Origin: Candidatus Dietzia intestinigallinarum
GTDB lineage: Bacteria; Actinomycetota; Actinomycetes; Mycobacteriales; Mycobacteriaceae
DNA length: 32,234 bases
Reading direction: 5' to 3'
Assembly: GCA_019119875.1 (NCBI GenBank)
Contig: DWWG01000179.1
Location: 1 to 32,234 of the forward strand
Below, piece after piece: positions 24,512 through 31,983 of this stretch (its first letter is position 1; each line of letters opens with the position of its first letter). The notes under the pieces are model-generated. The model was not told the DNA's origin. It did no database searches and saw nothing but the letters and a program-made list of their open reading frames with translations. The position numbers were made by a program, and so were the translations under genes.

Positions 24512-24585
24512 GCCCGGTCAGGACGCGCGGGCCGGGCTGAGCGCGGGCCGGGCTGAGCTCGGGCTGGGCTGAGTGCGGTCAGGAG
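24496..24585. repeat. Tandem copies of the metZ 3' end with TGA stops
   Basis: The 16 bases ending the gene (GCGCGGACTGGGCTGA, 24496-24511) recur as GCGCGGGCCGGGCTGA at 24525-24540 and 24541-24556 and as GCTCGGGCTGGGCTGA at 24557-24572. Between and after them, CGGTCAGGAC (24515-24524) and CGGTCAGGAG (24576-24585) duplicate the stop-codon context (TCA) of the convergent gene ending at 24579. The 67-base gap is thus made only of tail copies. Confidence 0.88.
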
Positions 24586-25220
24586 TCGGTGTCGCCGCGG
24601 GTGATGTCGATCGGCCAGGCAAGCGTGAGCATCGAGTCCGGCGCCGGCGAGTCGGCGTCCAGGCTCAGCTCGAGGCACACGGTCACGGGCGCGCCGGGCG
24701 TGGTGCGGGTGCCGGCCGGCAGCACCAGCGGGTCGGCCGCGGTGGGCGCGTCGACGGGCACCGCCCCGGTCGGATCGCCCGCCAGGACGCCGGCGATCAC
24801 GCCCGGGGCGCCGGGTGTGAAGGTGGGCGCCGCGCAGGCCCCGCCGCTCGTGGAGACGGCCCGGATACGCACGTCGGCGGCCGTTGCGGGGTTGCCCTCC
24901 ACCAGCACGCCCCGGCCGACGTCCACGAGCGCGTCGGCCTTCGAGCCGACCGTCGTGCGTAGGGTGAGCGGCTGGTAGGCGGAGCGGTTGCGCAGGGCGG
25001 CGGTGTCCACGCGGACGGGGAAGTGGCCGCCGGCCGACGAGATGGGGGCGGTCCAGGTGGAGCCGAAATCGGTGGACGCCTGGACAGACCAGGCGGAGGC
25101 CCGGAGTTCGGATTCGCGTACCTGCGTCTCGTGCTCCTGGACGATCATGGAGGCGCCGAGTGCGCAGGCGGAGGCGGCACCGAGGGCGACCAGGGCGCTG
25201 GCCGCGTGCCGGATCCGCAT
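24579..25220 (-). CDS. Secreted protein of unknown function
   Basis: A 213-residue exported protein. The signal peptide is about residues 1-23 (MRIRHAAS, core ALVALGAASACALGA) and is not a typical lipobox. The mature part is strand-rich: WSVQASTDFGSTWTAPIS, HFPVRVDTAALRNRSAYQPLTLRTTVG, VRIRAVSTSGGACAAP and PVTVCLELSLDADSP. Two cysteines late in the chain suggest one disulfide. The layout resembles TasA/CalY-like or 'alternate signal-mediated exported' proteins, but no signal-peptidase partner is near, so this is only a comparison. GGAGGC precedes the ATG. It converges on metZ and diverges from fgd. Confidence 0.72.
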   Translation of the reverse strand: MRIRHAASALVALGAASACALGASMIVQEHETQVRESELRASAWSVQASTDFGSTWTAPISSAGGHFPVRVDTAALRNRSAYQPLTLRTTVGSKADALVDVGRGVLVEGNPATAADVRIRAVSTSGGACAAPTFTPGAPGVIAGVLAGDPTGAVPVDAPTAADPLVLPAGTRTTPGAPVTVCLELSLDADSPAPDSMLTLAWPIDITRGDTDS

Positions 25221-25582
25221 GGTGCCTCCGAAGCGTGCTGTGGTGCCGGACCCCGTCCGGGGGCGGGGAGGGGTCCCGGGCCGCGGTGCGGGACCGCGAT
25301 GGCGTTCGTGTTCCCACCAAGCCTATGGCCGACCGTGCCCGATGTGTTACAGACCCGCCCCGGTGGTGAGCGTTCTCACGCGCCGCGGGCTGTCTTGAAA
25401 AAGCGTCCCGGGAGCCGTGAACACCGGAGTGGCCGGGGCCGTCCGGGCGCCGGTGATGGTGTGCCGTCGTGGGTGCCGCAGACCGGATTCCGAAGCCCGG
25501 CGACGGCGGAGACGTAGGCTGGACCACAGTCCGGATTCGCGGAGCAGTACCGTTTCATCGAACCGATCATGAGGAGAAGCCG
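25221..25582. other. Divergent gap upstream of fgd
   Basis: A 362-base region without a credible gene. Possible -10 elements are TAGGCT on the minus strand (25325-25320) for the secreted-protein gene and TAGGCT on the plus strand (25515-25520) for fgd. A 7-bp GC hairpin (25248-25254 with 25270-25276) and a GTGAG/CTCAC mini-hairpin (25366-25379) are also present. Each is weak alone. Confidence 0.35.
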
Positions 25583-26602
25583 ATGCCCGACACCCCGCCC
25601 CTGAAGCTCGGCTACAAGGCGTCCGCCGAGCAGTTCGGCCCGCGCGACCTCGTGGAATACGCGGTGCTGGCCGAGCAGGCGGGCATGGATTCGGCCACCG
25701 TCTCCGACCATTTCCAGCCGTGGCGCCACGACGGTGGCCACGCCCCGTTCTCCCTGTCCTGGCTCACCGCCGTGGGGGAGCGCACCCAGCGGCTGCAGCT
25801 GGGCACCTCCGTGCTCACGCCGACGTTCCGCTACAACCCCGCCGTGCTGGCGCAGGCGTTCGCCACCATGGCGTGTCTCTACCCGGGCCGCGTCTTTCTG
25901 GGGGTGGGCACCGGCGAGGCGCTCAACGAGATAGCCACCGGCCACGTCGGTGAGTGGCCCGCGTTCAAGGAGCGTTTCGCCCGTCTGCGCGAGTCCGTCC
26001 GCCTCATGCGGGCCCTGTGGACCGGCGAGACCACGAGCTTCGCCGGCGACTACTACTCGACCAACGACGCGTTCCTCTACGACGTGCCCCCGGACGGCGT
26101 TCCCGTGTACATCGCCGCCGGCGGCCCGGTGGTGGCCAAGTACGCCGGCCGGGTGGGTGACGGCTTCATCTGCACCTCCGGCAAGGGCATGGAGCTGTAC
26201 ACCGACAAGCTCCTGCCCGCGGTCGCCGAGGGTGCGGCGATCAACGATCGTGACGCCTCGGCGATCGACCGCATGATCGAGATCAAGATCAGCTACGACC
26301 CGGACCCGGCCGCGGCGTTGGAGAACACCCGCTTCTGGGCCCCGCTGTCGTTGACACCCGAGCAGAAGCACTCCGTGGACTCCCCGCGTGAGATGGAGCG
26401 GCTGGCCGACGAGCTGCCCATCGAGCAGGTCGCCAAGCGCTGGATCGTCGCCTCGGACCCCGACGATGCGGTGGAGCAGGTCAAGCAGTATGTCGACGCC
26501 GGACTGAACCATCTGGTGTTCCACGCGCCCGGCCACGACCAGAAGCGCTTCCTCGACCTGTTCACCACCGATCTCGAACCGCGATTGAGGAACCTGGCAT
26601 GA
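25583..26602 (+). CDS. fgd: F420-dependent glucose-6-phosphate dehydrogenase
   Basis: Oxidises glucose 6-phosphate to 6-phosphogluconolactone and reduces coenzyme F420 to F420H2, the cell's supply for F420-dependent reductases. The 339-residue luciferase-type TIM barrel follows M. tuberculosis Fgd1 closely: [20 protein letters not shown] with His43 and Trp47 (His40 and Trp44 in Fgd1), [32 protein letters not shown] with Glu112 (Glu109), [15 protein letters not shown] and [20 protein letters not shown] lies 4-10 bases before the ATG. The stop overlaps the next start by four bases. As in M. tuberculosis, pta follows, here after five inserted genes. Confidence 0.97.
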   Translation: MPDTPPLKLGYKASAEQFGPRDLVEYAVLAEQAGMDSATVSDHFQPWRHDGGHAPFSLSWLTAVGERTQRLQLGTSVLTPTFRYNPAVLAQAFATMACLYPGRVFLGVGTGEALNEIATGHVGEWPAFKERFARLRESVRLMRALWTGETTSFAGDYYSTNDAFLYDVPPDGVPVYIAAGGPVVAKYAGRVGDGFICTSGKGMELYTDKLLPAVAEGAAINDRDASAIDRMIEIKISYDPDPAAALENTRFWAPLSLTPEQKHSVDSPREMERLADELPIEQVAKRWIVASDPDDAVEQVKQYVDAGLNHLVFHAPGHDQKRFLDLFTTDLEPRLRNLA

Positions 26603-27237
26603 GCGAAGCAAATCATCTCCCCGGCCCGGACACCGCCGACCTCGGTGGACTCGAGGGCATCCTCGGTGGCAAGACCTCCGTCCGCGTCCTGCGGTATCCG
26701 CACGAGACCGAGCCGGACGAGGAGGGCAACACCACCGAGTGGCACTGCGACATCGTCGTCGTCGACGACATGCCCGGCCCCGGCTTCTCCACCTACGCCA
26801 CCATCGGCGCCCGGGAGCTGCCCACCAACGTCACCACGCCCGAGGGGCGACAGATCCGCAGTGAGTTCGTCACCGTCGGGCGCACCGGGCACCGCGCCAT
26901 GGCCGACGTCCTGGACGCCTGCGCGCTCGCCGTGGCCACCGGCTCCATCCACGTCGCCCCCGGCGCCGTGATCCCGGGCGCCGTGGGGCTCGTCGACCCG
27001 GGGCGTAGCTGCGAGCACCTCGTGCTCACGCCGCCGTTCCTGTGGCCGGACCTCGAGGTGGTGGACGAGTCCGGCGGCCCCGACGGCACCGGGCCGCTGC
27101 TCACCCGCCTGCAGGCCGTGCCCATCACCACCGCCGAGATGTCCGCGATCGCCGAGGACGGGCCCGACGCGATGTTCGAGAAGCTGGACGCCGCCGACGC
27201 CGACGTCACCGACCCGGACCGGCCCAGCGTCGTCTGA
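26599..27237 (+). CDS. Suppressor-of-fused (SUFU) domain protein
   Basis: A 212-residue cytosolic protein with a bacterial SUFU-like domain over most of its length. Supporting segments are [79 protein letters not shown] and [17 protein letters not shown]. This closing pattern is typical of the family (PF05076). Bacterial SUFU proteins have no settled function; some have been linked to toxin or immunity loci. Here it starts in an ATGA overlap with fgd, so it is translationally coupled to an F420 enzyme, which is unexpected. The alkyltransferase homologue follows after 21 bases. Confidence 0.82.
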   Translation: MSEANHLPGPDTADLGGLEGILGGKTSVRVLRYPHETEPDEEGNTTEWHCDIVVVDDMPGPGFSTYATIGARELPTNVTTPEGRQIRSEFVTVGRTGHRAMADVLDACALAVATGSIHVAPGAVIPGAVGLVDPGRSCEHLVLTPPFLWPDLEVVDESGGPDGTGPLLTRLQAVPITTAEMSAIAEDGPDAMFEKLDAADADVTDPDRPSVV

Positions 27238-27258
27238 GCGGGGCCGGGGCGTGAGACG

Positions 27259-27816
27259 ATGCCGCGCATGAGTGCTGCGCTGGTGCGCGTCCTGGACACC
27301 CTCGCCGGGCGGCTCGTGGTGGAGGCCACCGCGGGTGGTATCGCGCGGATCGATCGCCTGGAGGCGGACGTGGTGGCGGTGGGCGACGAGTATGTCGACG
27401 ACGACGACACCGGCCCGCCCTCCACCGGCCCGGCGGCGGGGCATCTCGAGAGGCTCGCCGAGCACCTCGACGGGTACCTGCGCGGGACCCGGCGCGGCAT
27501 CGACGTGCCGCTGGACCTCGACGCCGCCGGGGTCCACGACGAGTTCTCCCGCGAGGTGTACCGGGAGATCCAGCACATCCCGTACGGCGAGACCAGTACC
27601 TACGGGCAGATCAGCATCGACGCCGGACGGCCGCGCAACGCCCGTCGCGTCGGCCGCCTGTGCAGCCTCGTGCCCGCGCAGTTCCTCATCCCCGTGCACC
27701 GGGTGATCCGCGCCGACGGCGGGCTCGGCGCCTGCCCCGAACACCGGCTGCAACTGCTCGAACACGAACGGCGCAATGTCCGGGCGGGGCGGCCGGTGGC
27801 GTTCCCGCGGAGCTGA
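27259..27816 (+). CDS. O6-alkylguanine-DNA alkyltransferase homologue without active-site Cys
   Basis: A 185-residue protein with the two-domain Ogt layout. Residues 1-95 are the N-terminal domain; 96-175 the DNA-binding/alkyl-acceptor domain (FSREVYREIQHIPYGETSTYGQIS, RPRNARRVG). The catalytic motif PCHRV reads PVHRV: Val146, encoded by GTG at 27694-27696. The Asn of the usual NPVP strand is also replaced (LVPA), while the closing LLEHE is kept. Cysteines at 135 and 159 are not in the acceptor position. It cannot work as a normal suicide methyltransferase; an alkyltransferase-like (ATL) DNA-damage sensor is the most reasonable role. ATLs usually have Trp or Ala there and often lack the N-terminal domain. 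Start at 27259; 27268 is also possible. egtB follows after 104 bases. Confidence 0.85.
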   Translation: MPRMSAALVRVLDTLAGRLVVEATAGGIARIDRLEADVVAVGDEYVDDDDTGPPSTGPAAGHLERLAEHLDGYLRGTRRGIDVPLDLDAAGVHDEFSREVYREIQHIPYGETSTYGQISIDAGRPRNARRVGRLCSLVPAQFLIPVHRVIRADGGLGACPEHRLQLLEHERRNVRAGRPVAFPRS

Positions 27817-27920
27817 GCGGGCCGATTCCCCGCAAGCGGTGTGACGCCGGCCGCGGTGTGGTTACGGTGGCGCCAACGCACGAGCCCACCAGCCGTCCAC
27901 AACGCACACGGGGGGATGCC

Positions 27921-29330
27921 ATGACAGTCGGATCCGTGACCACCACGCCCGGTACCGGGAGCGTCGCCGACAGGTTCCTGCGGGTCCGAGGCCTGACCGA
28001 CCTGCTCGCCTCGCGGCTGAGTCCCGAGGACCAGATCCCGCAGTCCATGACCGCGGCCAGTCCCGCAGCCTGGCACCGCGCCCACACCACGTGGTTCTTC
28101 GAGGAGTTCGTGCTCGGGCGGGTGGCCGGATACGAGTCGCCCGAACCGATGTTCCGGTTCCTGTTCAACTCGTACTACGAGGCCGTCGGTCCGCGGCAGC
28201 CCCGCCCCGAGCGCGGGCTCATCACCCGGCCGTCGGTGGCGGAGATCGGCGACTTCCGGGCGCGCGTCGACGAGGCGGTGGTGGACGCGCTCGACGCCGG
28301 ACGGATCGACGAGCGCGGGCTCGAACTGCTCGAACTCGGGTGCCACCACGAGCAGCAGCACCAGGAGCTTCTCCTCGCCGACATCAAGCACCTGTTCTCC
28401 CACAATCCGACCGATCCCGTGTACGTGGCCAGGGACGTCGACCCCGCGTCCGGGACGCCGGCGGAGACGGACTGGCTCGTCGTCGTCGAGGGGGTGGCCC
28501 AGATCGGCGCCGAGGGCGACGGCACCACCCACGTCGACCCCCGCTCCCACGGCGGCGCCCGGGCCGAGGGCGGCACCCCTGCCTCCGGCGGTTTCTCCTA
28601 CGACAACGAGCGGCCCCGCCACCGTGTGTGGATCCCCGGCGGTGAGGTCGCCACGCGCCAGGTCACCGTGGGCGAGTGGAAGCAGTTCATGGCCGACGGC
28701 GGTTACACGCGCCCCGAACTGTGGTTGTCCGACGGCTGGGCCACAGTGCAGGCCGAGGGGTGGGACGCGCCGGGCTACTGGCGGCGTGCGGGGGAGGACG
28801 GGGCCGACCGGCCACCCGGCGTCGCCGCACCCGCCGGTCACGCTGCCGCACCCGCGGGCCACGCCGCCGCCCCCGCCGGTCACGCGGACGCCGAGTGGAC
28901 CACGTTCACCCTCAGCGGACGCCGGCCGGTCGTGGACGCCGAACCCGTCATCCACGTGTCCTTCTACGAGGCCGACGCGTTCGCGCGTTGGGCCGGCGCC
29001 CGCCTGCCCACCGAGTTCGAGTGGGAGGTCGCCACCACCGGCTGGGATGTGCGCGACGAGCTCGACCCCGACCGCTGCCACCCGCGCACCGTCGGCGAAC
29101 GCACGATCGGCGGCGTGTGGGAGTGGACCGCGAGCGCCTACCTGCCGTATCCGGGCTTCGTCACCGAGGACGGGGCCGCCGGCGAGTACAACGGCAAATT
29201 CATGTCCGACCAGCACGTTCTGCGCGGCGGCAGCGCCCTCACCCCGGCCGGTCACACGCGGCACACCTACCGGAACTTCTATCCCGCCGCCTCGCGCTGG
29301 GCGGCTGCCGGCCTGAGGCTCGCGCGGTGA
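27921..29330 (+). CDS. egtB: Hercynine oxygenase (ergothioneine biosynthesis protein EgtB)
   Basis: A non-heme iron enzyme that joins hercynine with gamma-glutamylcysteine (or cysteine) and O2 to form the sulfoxide precursor of ergothioneine. 469 residues: an N-terminal DinB-like domain with HTTWFFEEFV (His55) and CHHEQQHQELL (His143, His147), which make the three-His iron site, then a formylglycine-generating-enzyme-like C-terminal domain with GGEVATRQVTVGEWKQFM, RLPTEFEWEVAT, GGVWEWTASAYLPYPGF and LRGGSALTP. Residues 302-322 are three PAGHAAA units from a 21-base repeat, an insertion absent from relatives. The start at 27921 follows a GGGGG run. egtD is next on the same strand; egtA, egtC and egtE are not in the window. 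Confidence 0.96.
   Translation: MTVGSVTTTPGTGSVADRFLRVRGLTDLLASRLSPEDQIPQSMTAASPAAWHRAHTTWFFEEFVLGRVAGYESPEPMFRFLFNSYYEAVGPRQPRPERGLITRPSVAEIGDFRARVDEAVVDALDAGRIDERGLELLELGCHHEQQHQELLLADIKHLFSHNPTDPVYVARDVDPASGTPAETDWLVVVEGVAQIGAEGDGTTHVDPRSHGGARAEGGTPASGGFSYDNERPRHRVWIPGGEVATRQVTVGEWKQFMADGGYTRPELWLSDGWATVQAEGWDAPGYWRRAGEDGADRPPGVAAPAGHAAAPAGHAAAPAGHADAEWTTFTLSGRRPVVDAEPVIHVSFYEADAFARWAGARLPTEFEWEVATTGWDVRDELDPDRCHPRTVGERTIGGVWEWTASAYLPYPGFVTEDGAAGEYNGKFMSDQHVLRGGSALTPAGHTRHTYRNFYPAASRWAAAGLRLAR
28824..28886 (+). repeat. egtB: 21-bp tandem repeat inside egtB
   Basis: Three contiguous 21-base units (28824-28844, 28845-28865, 28866-28886), each reading Ala-Ala-Pro-Ala-Gly-His-Ala with synonymous changes such as GGT/GGC and GTC/GCC-context shifts. 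Preservation of the amino acids while bases vary suggests that the repeat is tolerated, or selected, as protein. Confidence 0.9.
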
Positions 29331-29356
29331 CGCGGGCGCGCGAGGACGCCCCGGGG

Positions 29357-30379
29357 ATGACGACGACGAGACCCGTCACCCGCCCCGCCGACGCCGGGCA
29401 GAACGCTGACACGGCGGCGCTCGAGGCGGATCTGCTCGACGGTTTCTTCGACGACCCGCCCACCGTGCCGCCGCGCTGGTTCTACGACGAGACCGGCAGC
29501 CTGCTGTTCGACCAGATCACGCGGCTCGACGAGTACTACCCCACCCGGGCCGAGGCGCAGATCCTGCGGACGCGGGCGGCGGGCATCGTCGGCGACGCCA
29601 CCACGGTGGTCGAACTCGGTGCCGGGAGCTGCGAGAAGACCCGGGTGCTGCTGGACGAGCTGGCCGGTCGGGGGGCCGGTCGGTGGGCCGGGCGTGATGT
29701 GGGCGCCACCGACGTCCCACGCCCCCGGTTCGTGCCCGTCGACATCAGCGCCGAGATGCTCGCGGAGTCCGCGCGGGCGCTGGCCACCGAGTACCCGGGC
29801 CTGGGGATCGAGCCCGTCGTGGGCGACCTCACCGCGCTCGACGGGCCGCTACCGGGGGAGCCGGGCCGGCGACTGGTGCTGTTCCTGGGCGGCACGGTCG
29901 GAAACTTCACCGAGTCCCAGCGCGCCGGGTTCCTCAGCATGGTGCGCGGGCTCCTGGCGCCGGGCGACCGCTTCGCGATGGGGTTCGACCTGGTCAAAGA
30001 TCCGGGACGGCTCGTCGCGGCCTATGACGACGCCCGCGGTGTCACCGCCGAGTTCAACCTCAACATGCTCGACGTGATCTCCCGGACCGTCGACTGCCAC
30101 GGACTTCGGCGCCGCGACTTCCGCCACCAGTCCGTGTGGAATGCGGGCGAGAGCCGGATCGAGATGTGGCTGCGGGCGGTGCGCGACGTGCGGGTGGAGT
30201 TCCCCACGCTCGGGCTCGCACGCACGCTGGCCGCCGGGGAGGGGATCCGCACCGAGATCGCCCGGAAGTTCGAGCCGGATGCCCTGGCGGCGGAGCTCGC
30301 CTCACACGGATTCACGCGACCGACGGTCTGGAGGGACGAGGGCCGGGACTTCGGGATGGTCCTCGTCGTCGTCGAATAA
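29357..30379 (+). CDS. egtD: L-histidine N-alpha-methyltransferase EgtD
   Basis: Makes hercynine from histidine with three S-adenosylmethionines, the first step to ergothioneine. 340 residues; motifs are PPRWFYDETGSLLFDQITRL, DEYYPTRAEAQILR, the SAM loop VVELGAGSCEKTRVLLDEL, VPVDISAEML, FLGGTVGNFTESQR, DLVKDPGRLVAAYDD and a C-terminal RKFEPDALAAELASHGF. The ATG at 29357 was chosen because the distance to PPRWFYD then matches relatives. The frame is also open to a GTG at 29327 that overlaps the egtB stop as GTGA, adding 10 residues, and that start is almost as likely. A loop of about 15 residues (GRGAGRWAGRDVG) after motif I is longer than usual. Confidence 0.95.
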   Translation: MTTTRPVTRPADAGQNADTAALEADLLDGFFDDPPTVPPRWFYDETGSLLFDQITRLDEYYPTRAEAQILRTRAAGIVGDATTVVELGAGSCEKTRVLLDELAGRGAGRWAGRDVGATDVPRPRFVPVDISAEMLAESARALATEYPGLGIEPVVGDLTALDGPLPGEPGRRLVLFLGGTVGNFTESQRAGFLSMVRGLLAPGDRFAMGFDLVKDPGRLVAAYDDARGVTAEFNLNMLDVISRTVDCHGLRRRDFRHQSVWNAGESRIEMWLRAVRDVRVEFPTLGLARTLAAGEGIRTEIARKFEPDALAAELASHGFTRPTVWRDEGRDFGMVLVVVE

Positions 30380-30398
30380 CGACGGCGGTGACGGGCGC

Positions 30399-30534
30399 GG
30401 ACGGGGCGTGCCGCGCGGTGGCGGGGCCGCACGGTGACGGACGCGGCCGGGGCGTGCCACGCGGCGGCGGGTCGGGCCGGGGCGTGCCGCGCGGCGCCGG
30501 GTCGGGCCGGGGCGTGCCACACCACCACACCACC
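30399..30534. repeat. 30-bp tandem minisatellite after egtD
   Basis: Units beginning GGCCGGGGCGTGCC start at 30445, 30475 and 30505, exactly 30 bases apart (the 30445 and 30475 units are near identical, the third diverges after 15 bases). A related unit starts at 30399. The array fills most of the 232-base gap between egtD and the HNH gene, and no gene was seen there. Confidence 0.88.
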
Positions 30535-30584
30535 GGCGGCCACCCCATCTGACCGGCGCCGATGACCTTCGTCGGGGCTTTGTG

Positions 30585-30600
30585 TCGTATGTGCGTTCTA
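30585..30600. promoter_or_regulatory. Degenerate SOS/LexA-like box
   Basis: TCGTATGTGCGTTCTA matches 9 of 12 specified bases of the mycobacterial LexA box TCGAAC-N4-GTTCGA, with correct 4-base spacing. It lies 12 bases before the chosen HNH start. 13E12-type genes in M. tuberculosis are known LexA targets, which supports the idea; the three mismatches weaken it. Confidence 0.4.
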
Positions 30601-30611
30601 TCGTGTGGGGT

Positions 30612-31892
30612 ATGACGCGAGGGATGCGAGACACCGACGAGCGGGACCGCCTGAGGGCACCGCTCGCCGACGTTGTGGCGTTCCTCGAGGCCTCCGTCGA
30701 GGCGCTGTGTGATGTCGACTGGGCGGACCACAGCGCGGAGGAGTTGGCGGACGCGGTCGAGCGCGCGGAGATCGCGGCCCGGCTCCTTGAGTCCGCGGGC
30801 GCGCGGGCCACGGCCGAGCTGGCGGCGCTGCACAAGATGAAGGGGCGCAGCCCGGGCGGGGTGGCCGCGATGCTCGCCCAGAAGCTGGGGCTGGCCAAGG
30901 GGACCGTGCACGGCCGGATCGAGGCCGGTGGGCGGCAGGCCACCCCGGCCGGTCGGGCTGCGGCGGGTGGTGAGATCACCGGCGAGCACGAGCGGATCAT
31001 CGCCAAGGCCGTGTCCGGGCTGCCCGGCACCATGGGCGGCGCGGCCTCGATCACCTTCGCCGAGGAGCTCACCGAGTTCGCGCGCACCGCCTCCCCCGCT
31101 GACCTGCGAGCGGAGGCGGCCCGTCGACTCGCCGCCCTGTGCCCGGACAAGGGCAGGGGCCGCGAGGAGCACCAGGAGCGTCAGCGTTCGGCGAGACTCG
31201 GCGCGGTGCGGGCGGACGGCACCAGCACGCTCACCATGACGCTCACCCCGCGCGGGCGGGCACTGGTCGAGCGGGCGTTGTGTGACTTCGGCGGGCCGGG
31301 TGGCGCCGTGGGGTGCGACCCCGGCTCTGACGAGCGCGCGCCCGAGCAGCGTGCGCACGACGCGCTGGTGCACCAGTGGGCCCTGGGCTCGACGGTCGAC
31401 CCCGCTCGGGCCAAGGGGGTCGCCACCATCGTGGTCCGCATGACCCCCGAGCAGCTCGAGGACCCGTCGGCCCTGGTGCAGACCGACTCCGGCACCCAGC
31501 TCAGCGTGCGCCAGGCCGTCTCCATGGCCGGCGGCATGCCCTGGTTCGTGTCCCTGCTCCGCGACGGGCGCGAGGAGCTCCACACGATCGACGTGGACGC
31601 CCACCCCGACCGGCGACTGGCCTCCGCACTGCAGAGACTGGTGCTCTACGCCGCTCACGGCGGGTGCACCTTCCCCGGATGCACCGCCCCGGCCAGACGA
31701 TGTCAGTTCCACCACGTACGAGAATGGTCCAGAGGCGGCCCCACAACGGTCGCCAATGGCGCACTCGGATGTCCGGTTCACCACGGGTTCGTCGGCAACG
31801 GCCCAGGTGGATGGACCACTTTGCCCAACCCGGGCACCCCCGGCCGGTGCTCGTGGCTGCCACCCGGCACCGACCGTCTCACCGATGTCTGA
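30612..31892 (+). CDS. DUF222/13E12-family protein with HNH nuclease domain
   Basis: A 426-residue protein with the DUF222 region (about residues 25-300) and a C-terminal HNH domain (about 351-395). The HNH part reads GGCTFPGCTAPARRCQFHHV, then W-x-x-GG-T, N and CPVHH, with the Cys pairs that bind structural zinc and the His residues of the nuclease core; all look intact. Such genes are multicopy in mycobacteria (13E12 repeats) and close relatives, and their role is unclear; a mobile-element origin is suspected. ATG at 30612 was preferred to a GTG at 30582 because the longer form would cover the SOS-like box. In M. tuberculosis a 13E12 gene (Rv0393) likewise follows metZ. Confidence 0.9.
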   Translation: MTRGMRDTDERDRLRAPLADVVAFLEASVEALCDVDWADHSAEELADAVERAEIAARLLESAGARATAELAALHKMKGRSPGGVAAMLAQKLGLAKGTVHGRIEAGGRQATPAGRAAAGGEITGEHERIIAKAVSGLPGTMGGAASITFAEELTEFARTASPADLRAEAARRLAALCPDKGRGREEHQERQRSARLGAVRADGTSTLTMTLTPRGRALVERALCDFGGPGGAVGCDPGSDERAPEQRAHDALVHQWALGSTVDPARAKGVATIVVRMTPEQLEDPSALVQTDSGTQLSVRQAVSMAGGMPWFVSLLRDGREELHTIDVDAHPDRRLASALQRLVLYAAHGGCTFPGCTAPARRCQFHHVREWSRGGPTTVANGALGCPVHHGFVGNGPGGWTTLPNPGTPGRCSWLPPGTDRLTDV

Positions 31893-31942
31893 CCTGCCGC
31901 CGGCCCTCCCCGACGGGGGCAAAGACGCGGTGTTCCGGGCCG

Positions 31943-31948
31943 TACGAT
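31943..31948 (+). promoter_or_regulatory. pta: Possible -10 (TACGAT) upstream of pta
   Basis: TACGAT is a good TANNNT -10 and lies 35 bases before the GTG proposed for pta. No -35 was recognised. Confidence 0.4.
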
Positions 31949-31983
31949 GTGTGCGAAATCGCGGTCGCTGTCACAATGCCCAC

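Noticed and set aside
27259-27816. Alkyltransferase homologue as a pseudogene
   Set aside because: The frame is complete, the rest of the domain is conserved and codon use is normal. Only the acceptor residue and its supporting strand are changed.
27600-29264. Minus-strand open frame of 554 codons
   Set aside because: It is a shadow of egtB and the alkyltransferase homologue, with no recognisable domain.
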